A DNA stretch of 55,878 nucleotides from Coriobacteriales bacterium (lineage in GTDB: Bacteria > Actinomycetota > Coriobacteriia > Coriobacteriales > UBA8131). The position numbers were made by a program, and so were the translations under genes. The notes under the pieces were generated by a model that was not told the DNA's origin, ran no database searches, and saw only the letters and a list, made by a program, of their open reading frames with translations. Of this stretch, positions 45,831 to 55,683 are shown in pieces (within the stretch, counting starts at the first letter, position 1; every line of letters begins with the position of its first letter). The stretch spans positions 1 through 55,878 of the forward strand of contig JAITRZ010000007.1 of NCBI GenBank assembly GCA_031288185.1. Direction: 5' to 3'.

Positions 45831-48593
45831 ATGGCGGGTTTTCTGGCAAAGATTCTGCGTTCAGGAGAGGACAAGCAGCTTAAGCAGTACAGCGCCATCG
45901 TTGATCGCATCAATACCCTTGAAGCCGATGCCCAGGCTCTTTCAGATGAGGAGCTAGCGGCTCGCACTCTGCACTTTAAGAAACGCCTGGCTGATGGAGC
46001 CGCACTGGACGATCTGCTGCCCGAGGCTTTTGCGACCGTGCGAGAAGCCTCGGTACGCAGTTTGGGTATGCGTCATTTTGATGTGCAGTTGATAGGGGGA
46101 ATGACCCTGCATAACGGCCAGATTGCAGAGATGAAAACCGGCGAAGGCAAAACCCTGGTTTCCACACTAGCCGGTTATCTGAACGCCTTAGTCGATCAGG
46201 GTGTTCATATAGTTACTGTAAATGACTATTTAGCCAAACGTGACAGTGAATGGATGGGACGCATCTATCGCTTGCTGGGCCTGGATGTGGGCCTTTTGCA
46301 AAACGGTATGAAGTTGGCAGACAAAAAGCCCGCCTATCAGGCTGATATTACCTACGGAACCAATTCTGAGTTTGGCTTTGACTACCTGCGTGACAATATG
46401 GTGGTACGGGCTGTGGATCGGGTGCAGCGCGGTCACGCTTTTGCCATTGTGGACGAGGTGGACTCAATTCTAATTGACGAGGCGCGCACCCCTCTAATCA
46501 TCAGCGGTATCGGCACCCGGGCCGCAGATACCTACAATAAGTTCGCGCGCGCGGTGGCCAACCTGCATTCGGGAACAGACTTTGAAATGGATGAGGCAAA
46601 GCGCACAATCTTTGCCACCGAAGCCGGCCTGCATAAAATGGAAACGCTGTTGTCCATTCCCGATATGTACGCCGATCCTTCCGGCATGTTGGTCAATCAC
46701 CTGCAGCAGGCCCTCAAGGCCCAGTTCCTGTTTAAGAAAGATGTCGATTACGTCGTCATTGACGGCGGGGTTAAAATTGTTGATGAATTTACCGGCCGTA
46801 TCATGGAGGGCCGACGCTACAGCGAAGGACTGCATCAGGCTCTGGAAGCCAAGGAACGAGTGCTGGTAAAGGAAGAAAACCAAACCCTGGCCACTATCAC
46901 CCTGCAAAACTACTTTCGTCTCTATCGCAAACTAAGCGGCATGACCGGTACGGCGATGACTGAGGATGCTGAATTTAGGCAAATCTACAAACTGGCCGTC
47001 ATGGCCATACCGCCCAACCGGCCGGTTGTTCGCGAGGATCGTGTTGATCTGGTCTATCGTACCCTTGAAGCTAAGTTTCGAGCTGTGGCTGATGACATCA
47101 GCGAGCGACACTACCGGGGCCAGCCAAGCCTGGTTGGCACGGTGTCCATCGAAAACTCTGAATTGCTCTCACGCCTGCTTGACCGGCGCGGTATTCCTCA
47201 CGAGGTTCTTAACGCCAAGCACCATGAGCGCGAGGCCCATATCATTGCCCAGGCCGGCCGTGTTGGTGCCGTAACCATAGCCACAAACATGGCTGGGCGC
47301 GGCACTGATATTTTACTGGGTGGTAATCCGGAGTTTCTAACTGAGGAATTGCTTCTTAACGCTGGCATTGACCCGGCTGAGGCCAGCGAAGAAGAGTGGC
47401 AGTGGGCCTCAGAACGGGCACTTGCCACCACCCGCGAGGAACATCAGCAGGTCGTTGAGGCCGGTGGGCTGGCGGTGATTGGCACCGAGCGCCATGAGGC
47501 CCGGCGTATTGACAACCAGTTGCGCGGGCGTTCAGGCCGGCAGGGCGATTCGGGGCTTTCGCAATTCTACCTGTCGCTGCAAGACGACTTGATGCGCCTG
47601 TTTGGCGGCGACAGGATGGATCGTATCGCCTCTGTGATGGAACGTACCGGCTTTGACGAGGACATGCCCCTGGAAAGCGCTGCGGTTTCCAAGGGCATCG
47701 AAAGCGCCCAGCGCCAGGTTGAGGCGATGCATTTTGATTCTCGCAAACATGTGTTGGAGTACGACGATGTGCTCAATAAACAGCGCGAGACCATCTATCG
47801 GGAACGCAATGCCATCCTGGACGGCAAAGACATCCATGAGCAGGCGCTCACCATTATGAATGACACGCTGGACAAGAATCTGGCGCGGTACTGCGACGGT
47901 GTCATGGATGATTGGGATTGGAATGGGCTCAACGACTGGTTAGAAGAACTAACCGGGAGCGAGGAAATGGACGCTCGCGCCCGCTTTGGTGCTGACGGTG
48001 ATGAGCGAGCCTTTGGCCAGCGCGTCTTTGATTTTTTACTGGAACTGTTCAAACAAAAAGAGGCTAGTATCGGCGTTGAGCAGATGCGCCGATTGGAAGC
48101 TCAGGTAATGCTCCGAATAATGGACAGTCGTTGGATGAACCACATGCAGGAGATGGACTATCTAAAAACTGGCATTGGGCTTAGGGCCTTTGGCCAGCGC
48201 GACCCGCTCACCGAGTACAAAAACGAGGCCTTTGCTGCCTTCCGTGAACTGCGTGACGTCATGTATGAGGACTACCTGCGCACCATTTTGCGCATTAGCA
48301 TAGCAGTACCGGTTGAACAGGAGGAAACGGTACTGAGGGGAGCGAGTTATTCTGGCCCCAGCGGTGATTTGCCCTCACTGCGCTCCGAGGCACAGAAGGC
48401 CCTGGCAACCCAACGCTCGCAGGTGGCACGGGCTGGATCGGGGGGTACGGCTGCGAGCGATGCCTCAGCGCCGCGCAAAGCAGCTACGGTAGTCAAGGAC
48501 AAAAGCGATCCCTTCGCCAATGTGGGGCGCAACGATGATTGCCCCTGCGGTTCAGGCAAAAAGTATAAAAAGTGTCACGGAGCGCGCTCTTAG
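45831..48593 (+). CDS. secA: Preprotein translocase ATPase SecA
   Basis: SecA drives secretion of unfolded proteins through SecYEG. Walker A is G-E-G-K-T (104-108). Walker B is in V-D-E-V-D-S-I-L-I-D-E-A-R-T-P-L. The G-T-D-I-L-L-G-G and G-R-S-G-R-Q-G-D motifs of the second helicase lobe are intact. A C-terminal zinc site is complete with C904, C906, C915 and H916. Length 920 is normal. ATG 45831 has a GAGGA ribosome site. The 264-base upstream gap shows short GC-rich repeats but no gene. Confidence 0.96.
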   Translation: MAGFLAKILRSGEDKQLKQYSAIVDRINTLEADAQALSDEELAARTLHFKKRLADGAALDDLLPEAFATVREASVRSLGMRHFDVQLIGGMTLHNGQIAEMKTGEGKTLVSTLAGYLNALVDQGVHIVTVNDYLAKRDSEWMGRIYRLLGLDVGLLQNGMKLADKKPAYQADITYGTNSEFGFDYLRDNMVVRAVDRVQRGHAFAIVDEVDSILIDEARTPLIISGIGTRAADTYNKFARAVANLHSGTDFEMDEAKRTIFATEAGLHKMETLLSIPDMYADPSGMLVNHLQQALKAQFLFKKDVDYVVIDGGVKIVDEFTGRIMEGRRYSEGLHQALEAKERVLVKEENQTLATITLQNYFRLYRKLSGMTGTAMTEDAEFRQIYKLAVMAIPPNRPVVREDRVDLVYRTLEAKFRAVADDISERHYRGQPSLVGTVSIENSELLSRLLDRRGIPHEVLNAKHHEREAHIIAQAGRVGAVTIATNMAGRGTDILLGGNPEFLTEELLLNAGIDPAEASEEEWQWASERALATTREEHQQVVEAGGLAVIGTERHEARRIDNQLRGRSGRQGDSGLSQFYLSLQDDLMRLFGGDRMDRIASVMERTGFDEDMPLESAAVSKGIESAQRQVEAMHFDSRKHVLEYDDVLNKQRETIYRERNAILDGKDIHEQALTIMNDTLDKNLARYCDGVMDDWDWNGLNDWLEELTGSEEMDARARFGADGDERAFGQRVFDFLLELFKQKEASIGVEQMRRLEAQVMLRIMDSRWMNHMQEMDYLKTGIGLRAFGQRDPLTEYKNEAFAAFRELRDVMYEDYLRTILRISIAVPVEQEETVLRGASYSGPSGDLPSLRSEAQKALATQRSQVARAGSGGTAASDASAPRKAATVVKDKSDPFANVGRNDDCPCGSGKKYKKCHGARS

Positions 48594-48594
48594 G

Positions 48595-49773
48595 ATGACA
48601 GAAGCCCTTACAGAATCTTTGCTTTTGTTGCGTGAGCGCCTCAAGGCCGTTGGCGACTATCTGCGCCTGCCAGACAAACAGCGGCAGTTGGCTCAGTTGG
48701 AGGATGCTCAGGCCCAGCCAGGTTTTTGGGATGACAGTGCTCAGGCCCAAAGTGTCAGCCGTCTGGCAGCGGAACTCCGCAGAGAATTAACCGATTTTGA
48801 GAAGGCCAGAACACTATTGGCCGAAACAGCAGCTGCCAACGAGTTGATCCAGCTGGCAGCCACCGAAGGGGAGTCAGAGGCAGACATTGCTGAACTGGAG
48901 GCAGAAGCCAGGCGCCTGCTGACAGCCGCTGAAGCGAGTTTGGATGAAATTGAGCTGGACAGCTGGTTTAGTGGCGAATATGACCACGGCGATGCCATCG
49001 TTTCCGTTAATCCCGGCCAGGGTGGGCTGGAGGCTCAGGATTGGGCACAGATGCTATTTAAGATGTATCTGCGCTACGCCGTGCGTCGCGGTTGGCAGGT
49101 GGAGGTTTTGGACGCTCCTTCTGGTGAGGTTATTGGCATTGACAATGCCACCTTTATTGTTTCTGGACGCAACGCCTACGGCATGCTTAGAGCCGAGCGC
49201 GGCACCCATCGGCTGGTACGCATCTCGCCCACTGATGACAAGAAGCGCCGCCAGACCACCTTTGCCGGTGTCGAAGTGCTGCCGGTATTACCCGAAGACG
49301 CGCCGGTAGAAGTTAAGAATGAGGACATCCGTGTTGATGTCTATCGCTCAAGCGGTCCAGGCGGCCAAAGCGTAAACACGACGGACTCAGCCGTGCGCAT
49401 CACCCACTTGCCCACCGGCCTTGTAGTAACCTGTCAAAATGAAAAATCACAGTTGCAAAATCGGGAATCGGCGCTGAAGATACTGCGCTCCCGCCTCTTT
49501 GAGCTTGAACGACAACGTCGCGAACAGGAACTGGCGCGTGTGAGAGGCGAAAAGACCGAAGCCTCCTGGGGAAACCAGATTCGCAACTATGTGCTGTATC
49601 CCTATCAGCTGATCAAGGATGTACGCAGCAACGTTGAAACCGGCAATGTTAGTGCCGTGTTGGAAGAGGGCGACCTTGATCCCTTTATCCTAGCCTACCA
49701 GCGCTGGCAGATGGAACAGGGCAAAGCGTTTCAAGGCCAGGAAAAGAGACAGGATCAGGGAAAGAAACAGTAG
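48595..49773 (+). CDS. prfB: Peptide chain release factor 2
   Basis: RF2 ends translation at UGA and UAA. The peptidyl-hydrolysis motif G-G-Q is at 256-258. At the exact spacing where E. coli RF2 has its stop-reading tripeptide S-P-F, this protein has S211-P212-T213, so the Phe is replaced. The programmed frameshift site common in this gene is absent: the frame is open from ATG 48595 without an internal UGA. The gene starts one base after the secA stop. Length 392 is slightly long owing to a Gln/Lys-rich tail. Many genes in the window end in TGA, so UGA remains a stop codon here. Confidence 0.93.
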   Translation: MTEALTESLLLLRERLKAVGDYLRLPDKQRQLAQLEDAQAQPGFWDDSAQAQSVSRLAAELRRELTDFEKARTLLAETAAANELIQLAATEGESEADIAELEAEARRLLTAAEASLDEIELDSWFSGEYDHGDAIVSVNPGQGGLEAQDWAQMLFKMYLRYAVRRGWQVEVLDAPSGEVIGIDNATFIVSGRNAYGMLRAERGTHRLVRISPTDDKKRRQTTFAGVEVLPVLPEDAPVEVKNEDIRVDVYRSSGPGGQSVNTTDSAVRITHLPTGLVVTCQNEKSQLQNRESALKILRSRLFELERQRREQELARVRGEKTEASWGNQIRNYVLYPYQLIKDVRSNVETGNVSAVLEEGDLDPFILAYQRWQMEQGKAFQGQEKRQDQGKKQ

Positions 49774-49782
49774 CGGGTGCGT

Positions 49783-50808
49783 ATGGCAGACAGAACAGGA
49801 ACAGGCATGGGATTTGACGCGGCCACCATCTCGTCCATCGCCAACAAACTACGCGCAGCGGTACTGGAGATGACTACCGCTGCCGGCAGCGGGCATCCCG
49901 GTGGCTCACTTTCAGCGGCAGAGATAATGGCCACGCTGTTTTTTTCCGGCTTGTTACACTATGACCCAAATGATCCCACCTGGCCAGACCGTGATCGCTT
50001 TATTCTAAGCAAGGGCCATGCCGCTCCCATCCTCTATGCGACCCTTGCGCAGATAGGCTACCTTCCCGCAGATGAACTGTGCAGCCTGCGCCAACTGGAC
50101 TCGCGCTTGCAGGGACATCCCGACATGCTCAGGCTCAACAGCGTGGAAGTATCCACTGGGTCTTTGGGACAGGGACTTTCGGTGGCGGTGGGTATGGCTC
50201 TGGGTCTTGAAATGGCGGGCAGTGACAGCAGGGTGTGCGTATTGCTGGGTGATGGCGAATTGCAGGAGGGTCAGATATGGGAGGCGGCAATGTATGCGTC
50301 CCAGCGCCATCTTGCTCGTCTGGTGGCGATTGTTGATAATAATAATCTGCAAATTGATGGTGACATTCGCACTATTTGCAATCCCCATAGCATCAGTGCC
50401 AAGTTTGCTGCTTTTGGCTGGCAAACCTTTGGTGCCGATGGCCATGATCCAGTCAGTCTTCATGCGGCGCTTACCCAGGCCTTTGCCCAAGACGGTGCTC
50501 CCGCTGTAGTCATAGCAAAAACAACCAAGGGAAAGGGCGTTAGTTTCATGGAAAATGACTGTGCCTGGCACGGCAAGGCCGCAAACGCGGAGCAATGTCG
50601 GCAGGCTTTGACTGAACTGTCGAAGTGCGATGTCTCCCACATACGAAGGTCAGAACACGACGCAGCGTGCGTCACTATGATGAAACACCCCTCTGGTGCC
50701 TCTCACGCACGAGGGGCAGAACAGTCCCGTTACCCTGAGCATCAGCGAAGCAATCCCGGTGACATCTTTCCCCTGCGGACATCAGAACAGGATGCCGTTC
50801 ATGATTGA
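49783..50808 (+). CDS. Transketolase, N-terminal subunit
   Basis: The TPP-binding half of a split transketolase, which moves two-carbon units between sugar phosphates. G-S-G-H-P-G-G-S-L-S (about 26-35), K-G-H-A-A-P, and the TPP motif G-D-G-E-L-Q-E-G-Q-I-W-E-A-A are intact. The family core ends near residue 285. The last ~55 residues are a polar His/Arg/Ser-rich tail not normal for this half. ATG 49783 has only a weak ribosome site; ATG 49807 with AGGA upstream is an alternative that would shorten the product by eight residues. Confidence 0.9.
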   Translation: MADRTGTGMGFDAATISSIANKLRAAVLEMTTAAGSGHPGGSLSAAEIMATLFFSGLLHYDPNDPTWPDRDRFILSKGHAAPILYATLAQIGYLPADELCSLRQLDSRLQGHPDMLRLNSVEVSTGSLGQGLSVAVGMALGLEMAGSDSRVCVLLGDGELQEGQIWEAAMYASQRHLARLVAIVDNNNLQIDGDIRTICNPHSISAKFAAFGWQTFGADGHDPVSLHAALTQAFAQDGAPAVVIAKTTKGKGVSFMENDCAWHGKAANAEQCRQALTELSKCDVSHIRRSEHDAACVTMMKHPSGASHARGAEQSRYPEHQRSNPGDIFPLRTSEQDAVHD

Positions 50809-51802
50809 GCAAGACTCTGTCGCGCGTGATCTCACCGCGCGTGCGTCCCTCCCGCACACATTTCCTCAACGCAGGGCAACCCGGCAGGCCTACGGTCAAA
50901 CCCTGGTTGAGCTGGTAGATGAAGGTTTGGACGTTGTGGCGGTTGACGCCGATCTGTCCTGCTCAACAACCACCGCCTGTCTGGGCAAGAACTATCCTGA
51001 GCGGCTGTTTAATGTGGGTGTGGCTGAACAGAACATGATCGGTGTGGCAGCGGGTCTGTCCCTGACAGGGAAAATAGCCTTTACGGGTTCATTTGCTGTT
51101 TTTGCCAGTGGTCGCGCTTATGATCAGATCCGCAATACTGTTTGCTATTCTCGCCTTAACGTGAAGATAGCCCCTTCCCATGCTGGCATCAGTGTGGGTG
51201 CCGATGGCGGCAGCCACCAAATGTTGGAGGATATAGCCCTTATGCGGGTTCTTCCCAACATGCGTGTACTGGTTCCCGCCGATTTCATTTCCGCGCAGGC
51301 GGCTATTCGATTGGCGGCTACCAGTCCGGGCCCGTTTTATGTACGTTTGGGTCGCGCGCCGGTTGCCACCCTGTATACCAACCACAAAGACTTTGCGCCA
51401 GGGCACTCACGGTGCCTGCGCGCCGGTACCGACATCAGCCTGATTGCCTGTGGCGCGCTGGTTGAGCAAGCTCTGACAGCCGCTGAGTTGCTTGCGCAGG
51501 CTGGCATCAGCGCTGAGGTTATCGACGCCTTTTCCCTCAAGCCCCTGGATACTGAGGGTATACTGGCCAGCGCGCGTAAGACTGGGCGGGTGCTCAGTTG
51601 CGAGGAGCATTCAGTAATTGGTGGCCTGGGTTCAGCGCTGGCCGAGTTGCTGGCCGAAAATCCAGGCATCGCCCCTCACGGCCTCAAGCGCGTAGGGGTA
51701 CAGGATCGCTTTGGCACCTCCGGCGCGATTGACGAGCTGTTTTCAGTATTTGGTCTGGATGCGCAGTCCCTGTATGATGTTGTGGTAAAATGGTTGCGAT
51801 GA
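50801..51802 (+). CDS. Transketolase, C-terminal subunit
   Basis: The pyrimidine-binding and C-terminal half. Motifs include V-A-E-Q-N-M-I-G-V-A-A-G (with the catalytic Glu), F-A-V-F-A-S-G-R-A-Y-D-Q-I-R, and S-H-A-G-I-S-V-G-x-D-G. ATG 50801 overlaps the end of the N-terminal half by eight bases, with AACAGG upstream; ATG 50792 is an in-frame alternative. Together the two products make one active transketolase, as in archaea and many anaerobic bacteria. Confidence 0.92.
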   Translation: MIEQDSVARDLTARASLPHTFPQRRATRQAYGQTLVELVDEGLDVVAVDADLSCSTTTACLGKNYPERLFNVGVAEQNMIGVAAGLSLTGKIAFTGSFAVFASGRAYDQIRNTVCYSRLNVKIAPSHAGISVGADGGSHQMLEDIALMRVLPNMRVLVPADFISAQAAIRLAATSPGPFYVRLGRAPVATLYTNHKDFAPGHSRCLRAGTDISLIACGALVEQALTAAELLAQAGISAEVIDAFSLKPLDTEGILASARKTGRVLSCEEHSVIGGLGSALAELLAENPGIAPHGLKRVGVQDRFGTSGAIDELFSVFGLDAQSLYDVVVKWLR

Positions 51803-52066
51803 CTGCGCTTGGGTGGGCTTCACAGGGCATCTGAGCGTTGATTTCTGTGGCTCCAGCCATGGTGTTCTTTAAGGTCAAAAACTGCTGGCGTCTACGTGTT
51901 TCTTTTGCGCAGAACCGCGCTGTTCTTTTGTGTGGAGTAGGCGCTGTCTGCCCGCTGTTTCTGCGGTGAGGTCGCTCGTTTGCCTTGCCCTGTGCGAAAC
52001 GCTTGGTGCTCTGCCCACGTTTTGACCTTACAAACACCACTTGTCGCATACATGAACGGAGAAGCA

Positions 52067-53182
52067 GTGAACAAACAAAGTGTGTCGGATGCGCCAGCGC
52101 CAGCGCCAGCGCAGATCGATTTTGAGCATGCAAAACGTGGCGTATCACCTGATCCTGACGCTGATATGGCCCAGGCTCCGGTAGCGGGCCACTATGCTCA
52201 GACGATTGCTGCCACCAACCTACCCGGCTTTTCACAGGCTTCCACTGCCGGCCCACAGTTTGCCTCCCTCCCCCTGGGCGGTAAGACCATTCCCCCTCTC
52301 AACCCAGAGACAACCACCGGCGTTTTTCAAACTGCTACAACCCAAACCGGCGCTGTTCCTGGCATAACGCCGGGACAAACCGGCGTTGCGTCGGTACCGA
52401 GCGCGCCTAACAATGGACAGGCGGCAATGCTGGCCTCTCGTGCCTCCCAGGTTGCGCAGGCTCGCCCGCCAGCGGGTAATGCTCGCTCGGTGATACTCTT
52501 TGATCGTGTCAGTAAGATCTATCCCGCCCAGCCTGCCAAACCGGCCCTGAACAATATTTCCATGTCCATCTCTTCCGGTGAGTTTGTCTTTTTGGTTGGA
52601 CATTCAGGTTCTGGCAAGTCAACCTTTATCCGTCTTATCAACCACGAGTTTGTCGTGTCCTCCGGCCGCCTGATTGTGGCTGGTGAGGATCTGGCCAGCA
52701 TCCGTCGTTGGCGTGTGCCCTATCTGCGCCGCAATATCGGTTGCGTCTTTCAGGACTTTAAACTGCTTCCCAACAAGACAGCCTTTCAAAACGTGGCCTT
52801 TGCGCTGGAGGTTATCGGCAAATCCCGCCATATCGTTCGCACCCAGGTGCCAGAGGTGCTCAGGCTAGTTGGGCTTGAGGACAAAACTGACAAATATCCT
52901 GATCAGCTCTCCGGCGGAGAACAGCAGCGTGTGTCCATCGCCCGGGCCATTGTCAACCGTCCACCACTTCTTATCTGTGATGAACCTACCGGCAATCTCG
53001 ATCCTCAAACCTCGCTTGGCATCATGCGTCTGTTGGATCGCATCAATCGTACGGGCACCACGATAGTGGTGGCAACCCATGATCGTGAGATGGTAGATTC
53101 AATGCGCAAGCGGGTAGTGGCTTTAGAAAACGGATATCTGGTGCGCGATGAGGATAAGGGGGTATACGGTTTAGATGCGTAG
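52067..53182 (+). CDS. ftsE: Cell division ABC ATPase FtsE with a long N-terminal extension
   Basis: FtsE works with FtsX at the divisome to activate peptidoglycan hydrolases. The ATPase core starts near residue 142. Walker A is G-H-S-G-S-G-K-S-T (178-186), the signature is L-S-G-G-E-Q-Q-R, and Walker B is [12 protein letters not shown]. About 140 residues rich in Ala, Pro, Gln and Thr precede it, giving 371 residues against about 230 for the family. The start is GTG 52067, with GGAG five bases upstream. ATG 52052 lacks a ribosome site. The gene overlaps ftsX by eight bases. Confidence 0.93.
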   Translation: MNKQSVSDAPAPAPAQIDFEHAKRGVSPDPDADMAQAPVAGHYAQTIAATNLPGFSQASTAGPQFASLPLGGKTIPPLNPETTTGVFQTATTQTGAVPGITPGQTGVASVPSAPNNGQAAMLASRASQVAQARPPAGNARSVILFDRVSKIYPAQPAKPALNNISMSISSGEFVFLVGHSGSGKSTFIRLINHEFVVSSGRLIVAGEDLASIRRWRVPYLRRNIGCVFQDFKLLPNKTAFQNVAFALEVIGKSRHIVRTQVPEVLRLVGLEDKTDKYPDQLSGGEQQRVSIARAIVNRPPLLICDEPTGNLDPQTSLGIMRLLDRINRTGTTIVVATHDREMVDSMRKRVVALENGYLVRDEDKGVYGLDA

Positions 53183-54080
53183 CATCCTTTATTTCCTCAA
53201 AGAGGCACTCTTGAATTCCAAAAAGAACTTTGGCACTACCTTTGGCGCCGTGGTGACGATCTTTCTATCGCTCCTGGTCATAGGTGTGTTCATGGTTACC
53301 AGCCTAATCATTGATAGGGTAGTGCAGGGGGTTGAGAGCCAGGTTTCTATCTCCATATTCCTGGCTGACGAGGCTACCACAAGTGACATCACCGCTCTTC
53401 AAACCTACATTGCCTCAATGCCAGAGGTCGCAAGCGTCCAGCATATTAACAAGGAAACAGCTCTGGAGCATTTCAAGGAGATGGTCAGTCCAGAAATTGC
53501 TGAACAATTAAACGGTAATCCGCTACCAGCTTCTTTGGAAATTGAGCTCAGTGATCCTTCCGCCATCCAAAATGTCGCCGATCTCATTATGGCCCATAGC
53601 GCCTATGTCAGGGTTATAGATAACCCTACGCAACCCGCTGACTCCATCCGTTATGGCCAGCAGATAGTCGAGCGTCTATTTGTGCTAACCGACACCATCC
53701 GCCTGGTTTGCATGGCTTTGGTTGTGATGCTGATATTTGTGGCCTTGATCTTTATTAACAACACCATCCGTCTGGCCATTATGGCTCGCCGCAAGGAGAT
53801 AGCCATCATGCGTCTGGTTGGCGCCTCTAATGGCTTCATTCGAGGGCCGTTTGTGATGGAGGGAGCTCTGCAAGCGTTGGTTGGTGCCGGCTTTGCGATA
53901 CTCTGCGTCTCACTTCTGGTTGGGTATTTTCTGCCCCAGGTCAACTCGCTGATAAGTTGGCTTCCCATTGACTATACCAACATGCATCTTTGGCAGGTCT
54001 ACCTGATATTGGTTGGCATCGGGCTGTTGATTGGTCTGTTTGGCTCCATGTGGGCGATGCGTCGCTATTTGAAGGTCTAG
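53175..54080 (+). CDS. ftsX: Cell division membrane protein FtsX
   Basis: The 301-residue permease-like partner of FtsE has a basic N-terminus, a first membrane helix (about 22-45), an extracytoplasmic domain (about 47-165) that in other bacteria contacts hydrolases or their activators, and three further helices. The cytoplasmic M-A-R-R-K-E-I-A-I-M-R-L-V-G-A-S motif between helices 2 and 3 is diagnostic. ATG 53175 lies inside the end of ftsE, so translation is probably coupled. Confidence 0.94.
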   Translation: MRSILYFLKEALLNSKKNFGTTFGAVVTIFLSLLVIGVFMVTSLIIDRVVQGVESQVSISIFLADEATTSDITALQTYIASMPEVASVQHINKETALEHFKEMVSPEIAEQLNGNPLPASLEIELSDPSAIQNVADLIMAHSAYVRVIDNPTQPADSIRYGQQIVERLFVLTDTIRLVCMALVVMLIFVALIFINNTIRLAIMARRKEIAIMRLVGASNGFIRGPFVMEGALQALVGAGFAILCVSLLVGYFLPQVNSLISWLPIDYTNMHLWQVYLILVGIGLLIGLFGSMWAMRRYLKV

Positions 54081-54237
54081 CGAACCTTGCGCAAGCGGCG
54101 TTGTTGCGGGCGTTGTCACCATGGGCCCCAGACCGTGTGCGGGTGGCGCTGTCAGGGCCTCAGGGCTTGCAGGCGGCACTGTCGTGGCGTTACCTGAGCG
54201 GCGGCATCGGTAACTGAAGGGTAACGCAAGCAGAAGG

Positions 54238-55677
54238 TCAAAAGCTGGCAGCCAGAGCCTGAGTCAGGTCAGACAACAAATCTCCTGCATCTTCCAAACC
54301 TATACTCAGGCGAAAGAATCCTGCCTGGAACTCAGGCGGATAGAGGTGTTGGCGCTCATCGTTTGGGCCGATATAGGCAATCAAACTCTCATCATGGCCC
54401 AGTGACACGGCGTTGGTGATAAGTTGCAGACGACTTACAAAGTAGTTGCAACGTTCTGCGTTGGCGGCTAGACCAAAGGCCAGCATACCACCAAAGCCAC
54501 CCGGCATCTGCTGGCTGGCTACGGTATGGTTGATACTGTCTGACAGGCCGGGATAGGCCACAAAGCTGACCTCCTTGCGACCCTTGAGCCACTGCGCGAT
54601 GCGCAGGCCACTCTCGTTGTGCTGCCGCATTCTCAGGGCCAACGTTACGCTGCCACGCTGGATGAGCCAGGCGTTAAAGGGACTGATGGCACCACCCAAA
54701 TTGACCATTGCTTCAGCTTTTATCTTGGCAATCAGGTCTGTCGAGCCGCTGACGGCACCGCCCAGGGCATCGCCGTGACCGTTTATGTACTTGGTGAGGC
54801 TTTGCAAGGACAGGTCAGCGCCTAACTCAAGCGGTCGCTGGTTATAGGGCGACGCAAACGTTGAATCTACGGCAAGCAACACACCGGCGCCCTGGGCGAT
54901 GCGCGCGCAGCCAGCGATGTCGCTTATCTTGAGCGTGGGATTGGCAGGCGTTTCGATAAGAATAAGCCTGGTATTTGGACGCAGAGCCTGGCGCACCGCC
55001 ACAAGGTCGCGGCTGTCCACTAGGGTGCTTGTAATGCCAAATTTTTCCGGCAGCAGTTCTTCAGCCAGGCGATAGGTGGCAATATAGCTGTTATCTGATA
55101 CAACAAGATGGTCGCCTGTTCGCAAAAAGGTCAGGAGCACTGCAGCAATGGCCGCCACACCGCTGGCGAGCACCACACAGCTTTCAGCGCCTTCCAATGC
55201 CGCGATCTTTTCTTCCAACCAAAGCTGGTTAGCGCCACCGTTGCGCGTATAGACCATGCCACTGGCGGCGCTCCAGTTTAGTCTGGTAGAATCAAAGGGC
55301 AGTTCATAACTGTTGGCCATTGTTATAGGACGACGGATGGCGCGCGTCTCAGCATCGACATCATTGCCCCCATGTACGGCGCGAGTCCCAAGGCCCTGGC
55401 GGGCGATAAAGGCGCTATGGGAGCCGGCCCGTACCTCGCTCTGGCGCTGATGGGGGAGTGAGGTGGTGTTGGCGGTCTCCTGGTTGGGCTGGGGAAACAC
55501 GGGAGCCAGCGGCTGGTCTTTTGATTTTTGACCGGATAGAGCGGATGTAGAAGCCAGCGGCTGGTCTTTTGATTCCACGTTGAATGGAATAGGTGTGGGA
55601 GGCGACAGTTGGTTTTCTGATTCTGACCCAAATGGAGCGGGTGTGCGGGCCACATATCTTTTGTCAACAGTAGACAT
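54238..55677 (-). CDS. Cys/Met-metabolism PLP-dependent enzyme (cystathionine gamma-synthase/lyase family)
   Basis: A fold-type I PLP enzyme. The Schiff-base lysine is K296 in S-L-T-K-Y-I-N-G-H-G-D. The PLP-contacting Asp is in V-D-S-T-F-A-S-P-Y. The family core starts near residue 93. Synthase, gamma-lyase, beta-lyase or methionine lyase activity cannot be told apart by eye. Residues 19-66 are three 16-residue tandem repeats (48-base period) beginning E/K-S-E/K-N/D-Q. The extension makes the protein 479 residues against ~390 usually. The ATG at 55677 coincides with the predicted transcription start. Confidence 0.9.
   Translation of the reverse strand: MSTVDKRYVARTPAPFGSESENQLSPPTPIPFNVESKDQPLASTSALSGQKSKDQPLAPVFPQPNQETANTTSLPHQRQSEVRAGSHSAFIARQGLGTRAVHGGNDVDAETRAIRRPITMANSYELPFDSTRLNWSAASGMVYTRNGGANQLWLEEKIAALEGAESCVVLASGVAAIAAVLLTFLRTGDHLVVSDNSYIATYRLAEELLPEKFGITSTLVDSRDLVAVRQALRPNTRLILIETPANPTLKISDIAGCARIAQGAGVLLAVDSTFASPYNQRPLELGADLSLQSLTKYINGHGDALGGAVSGSTDLIAKIKAEAMVNLGGAISPFNAWLIQRGSVTLALRMRQHNESGLRIAQWLKGRKEVSFVAYPGLSDSINHTVASQQMPGGFGGMLAFGLAANAERCNYFVSRLQLITNAVSLGHDESLIAYIGPNDERQHLYPPEFQAGFFRLSIGLEDAGDLLSDLTQALAASF
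55504..55623 (-). repeat. 48-bp tandem repeats within the PLP enzyme gene
   Basis: Three units spaced exactly 48 bases apart (plus-strand starts near 55504, 55552 and 55600) encode the 16-residue repeats of the N-terminal extension. The first two are nearly identical over 23 bases. Confidence 0.8.
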
Positions 55678-55683
55678 AGAGCA

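Noticed and set aside
48595-49773. UGA reassignment hinted by the altered RF2 motif
   Set aside because: Several conserved genes (for example the TMEM175 gene and both exporter genes' neighbours) end in TGA at the family-expected length, and no in-frame UGA is needed in any conserved protein.
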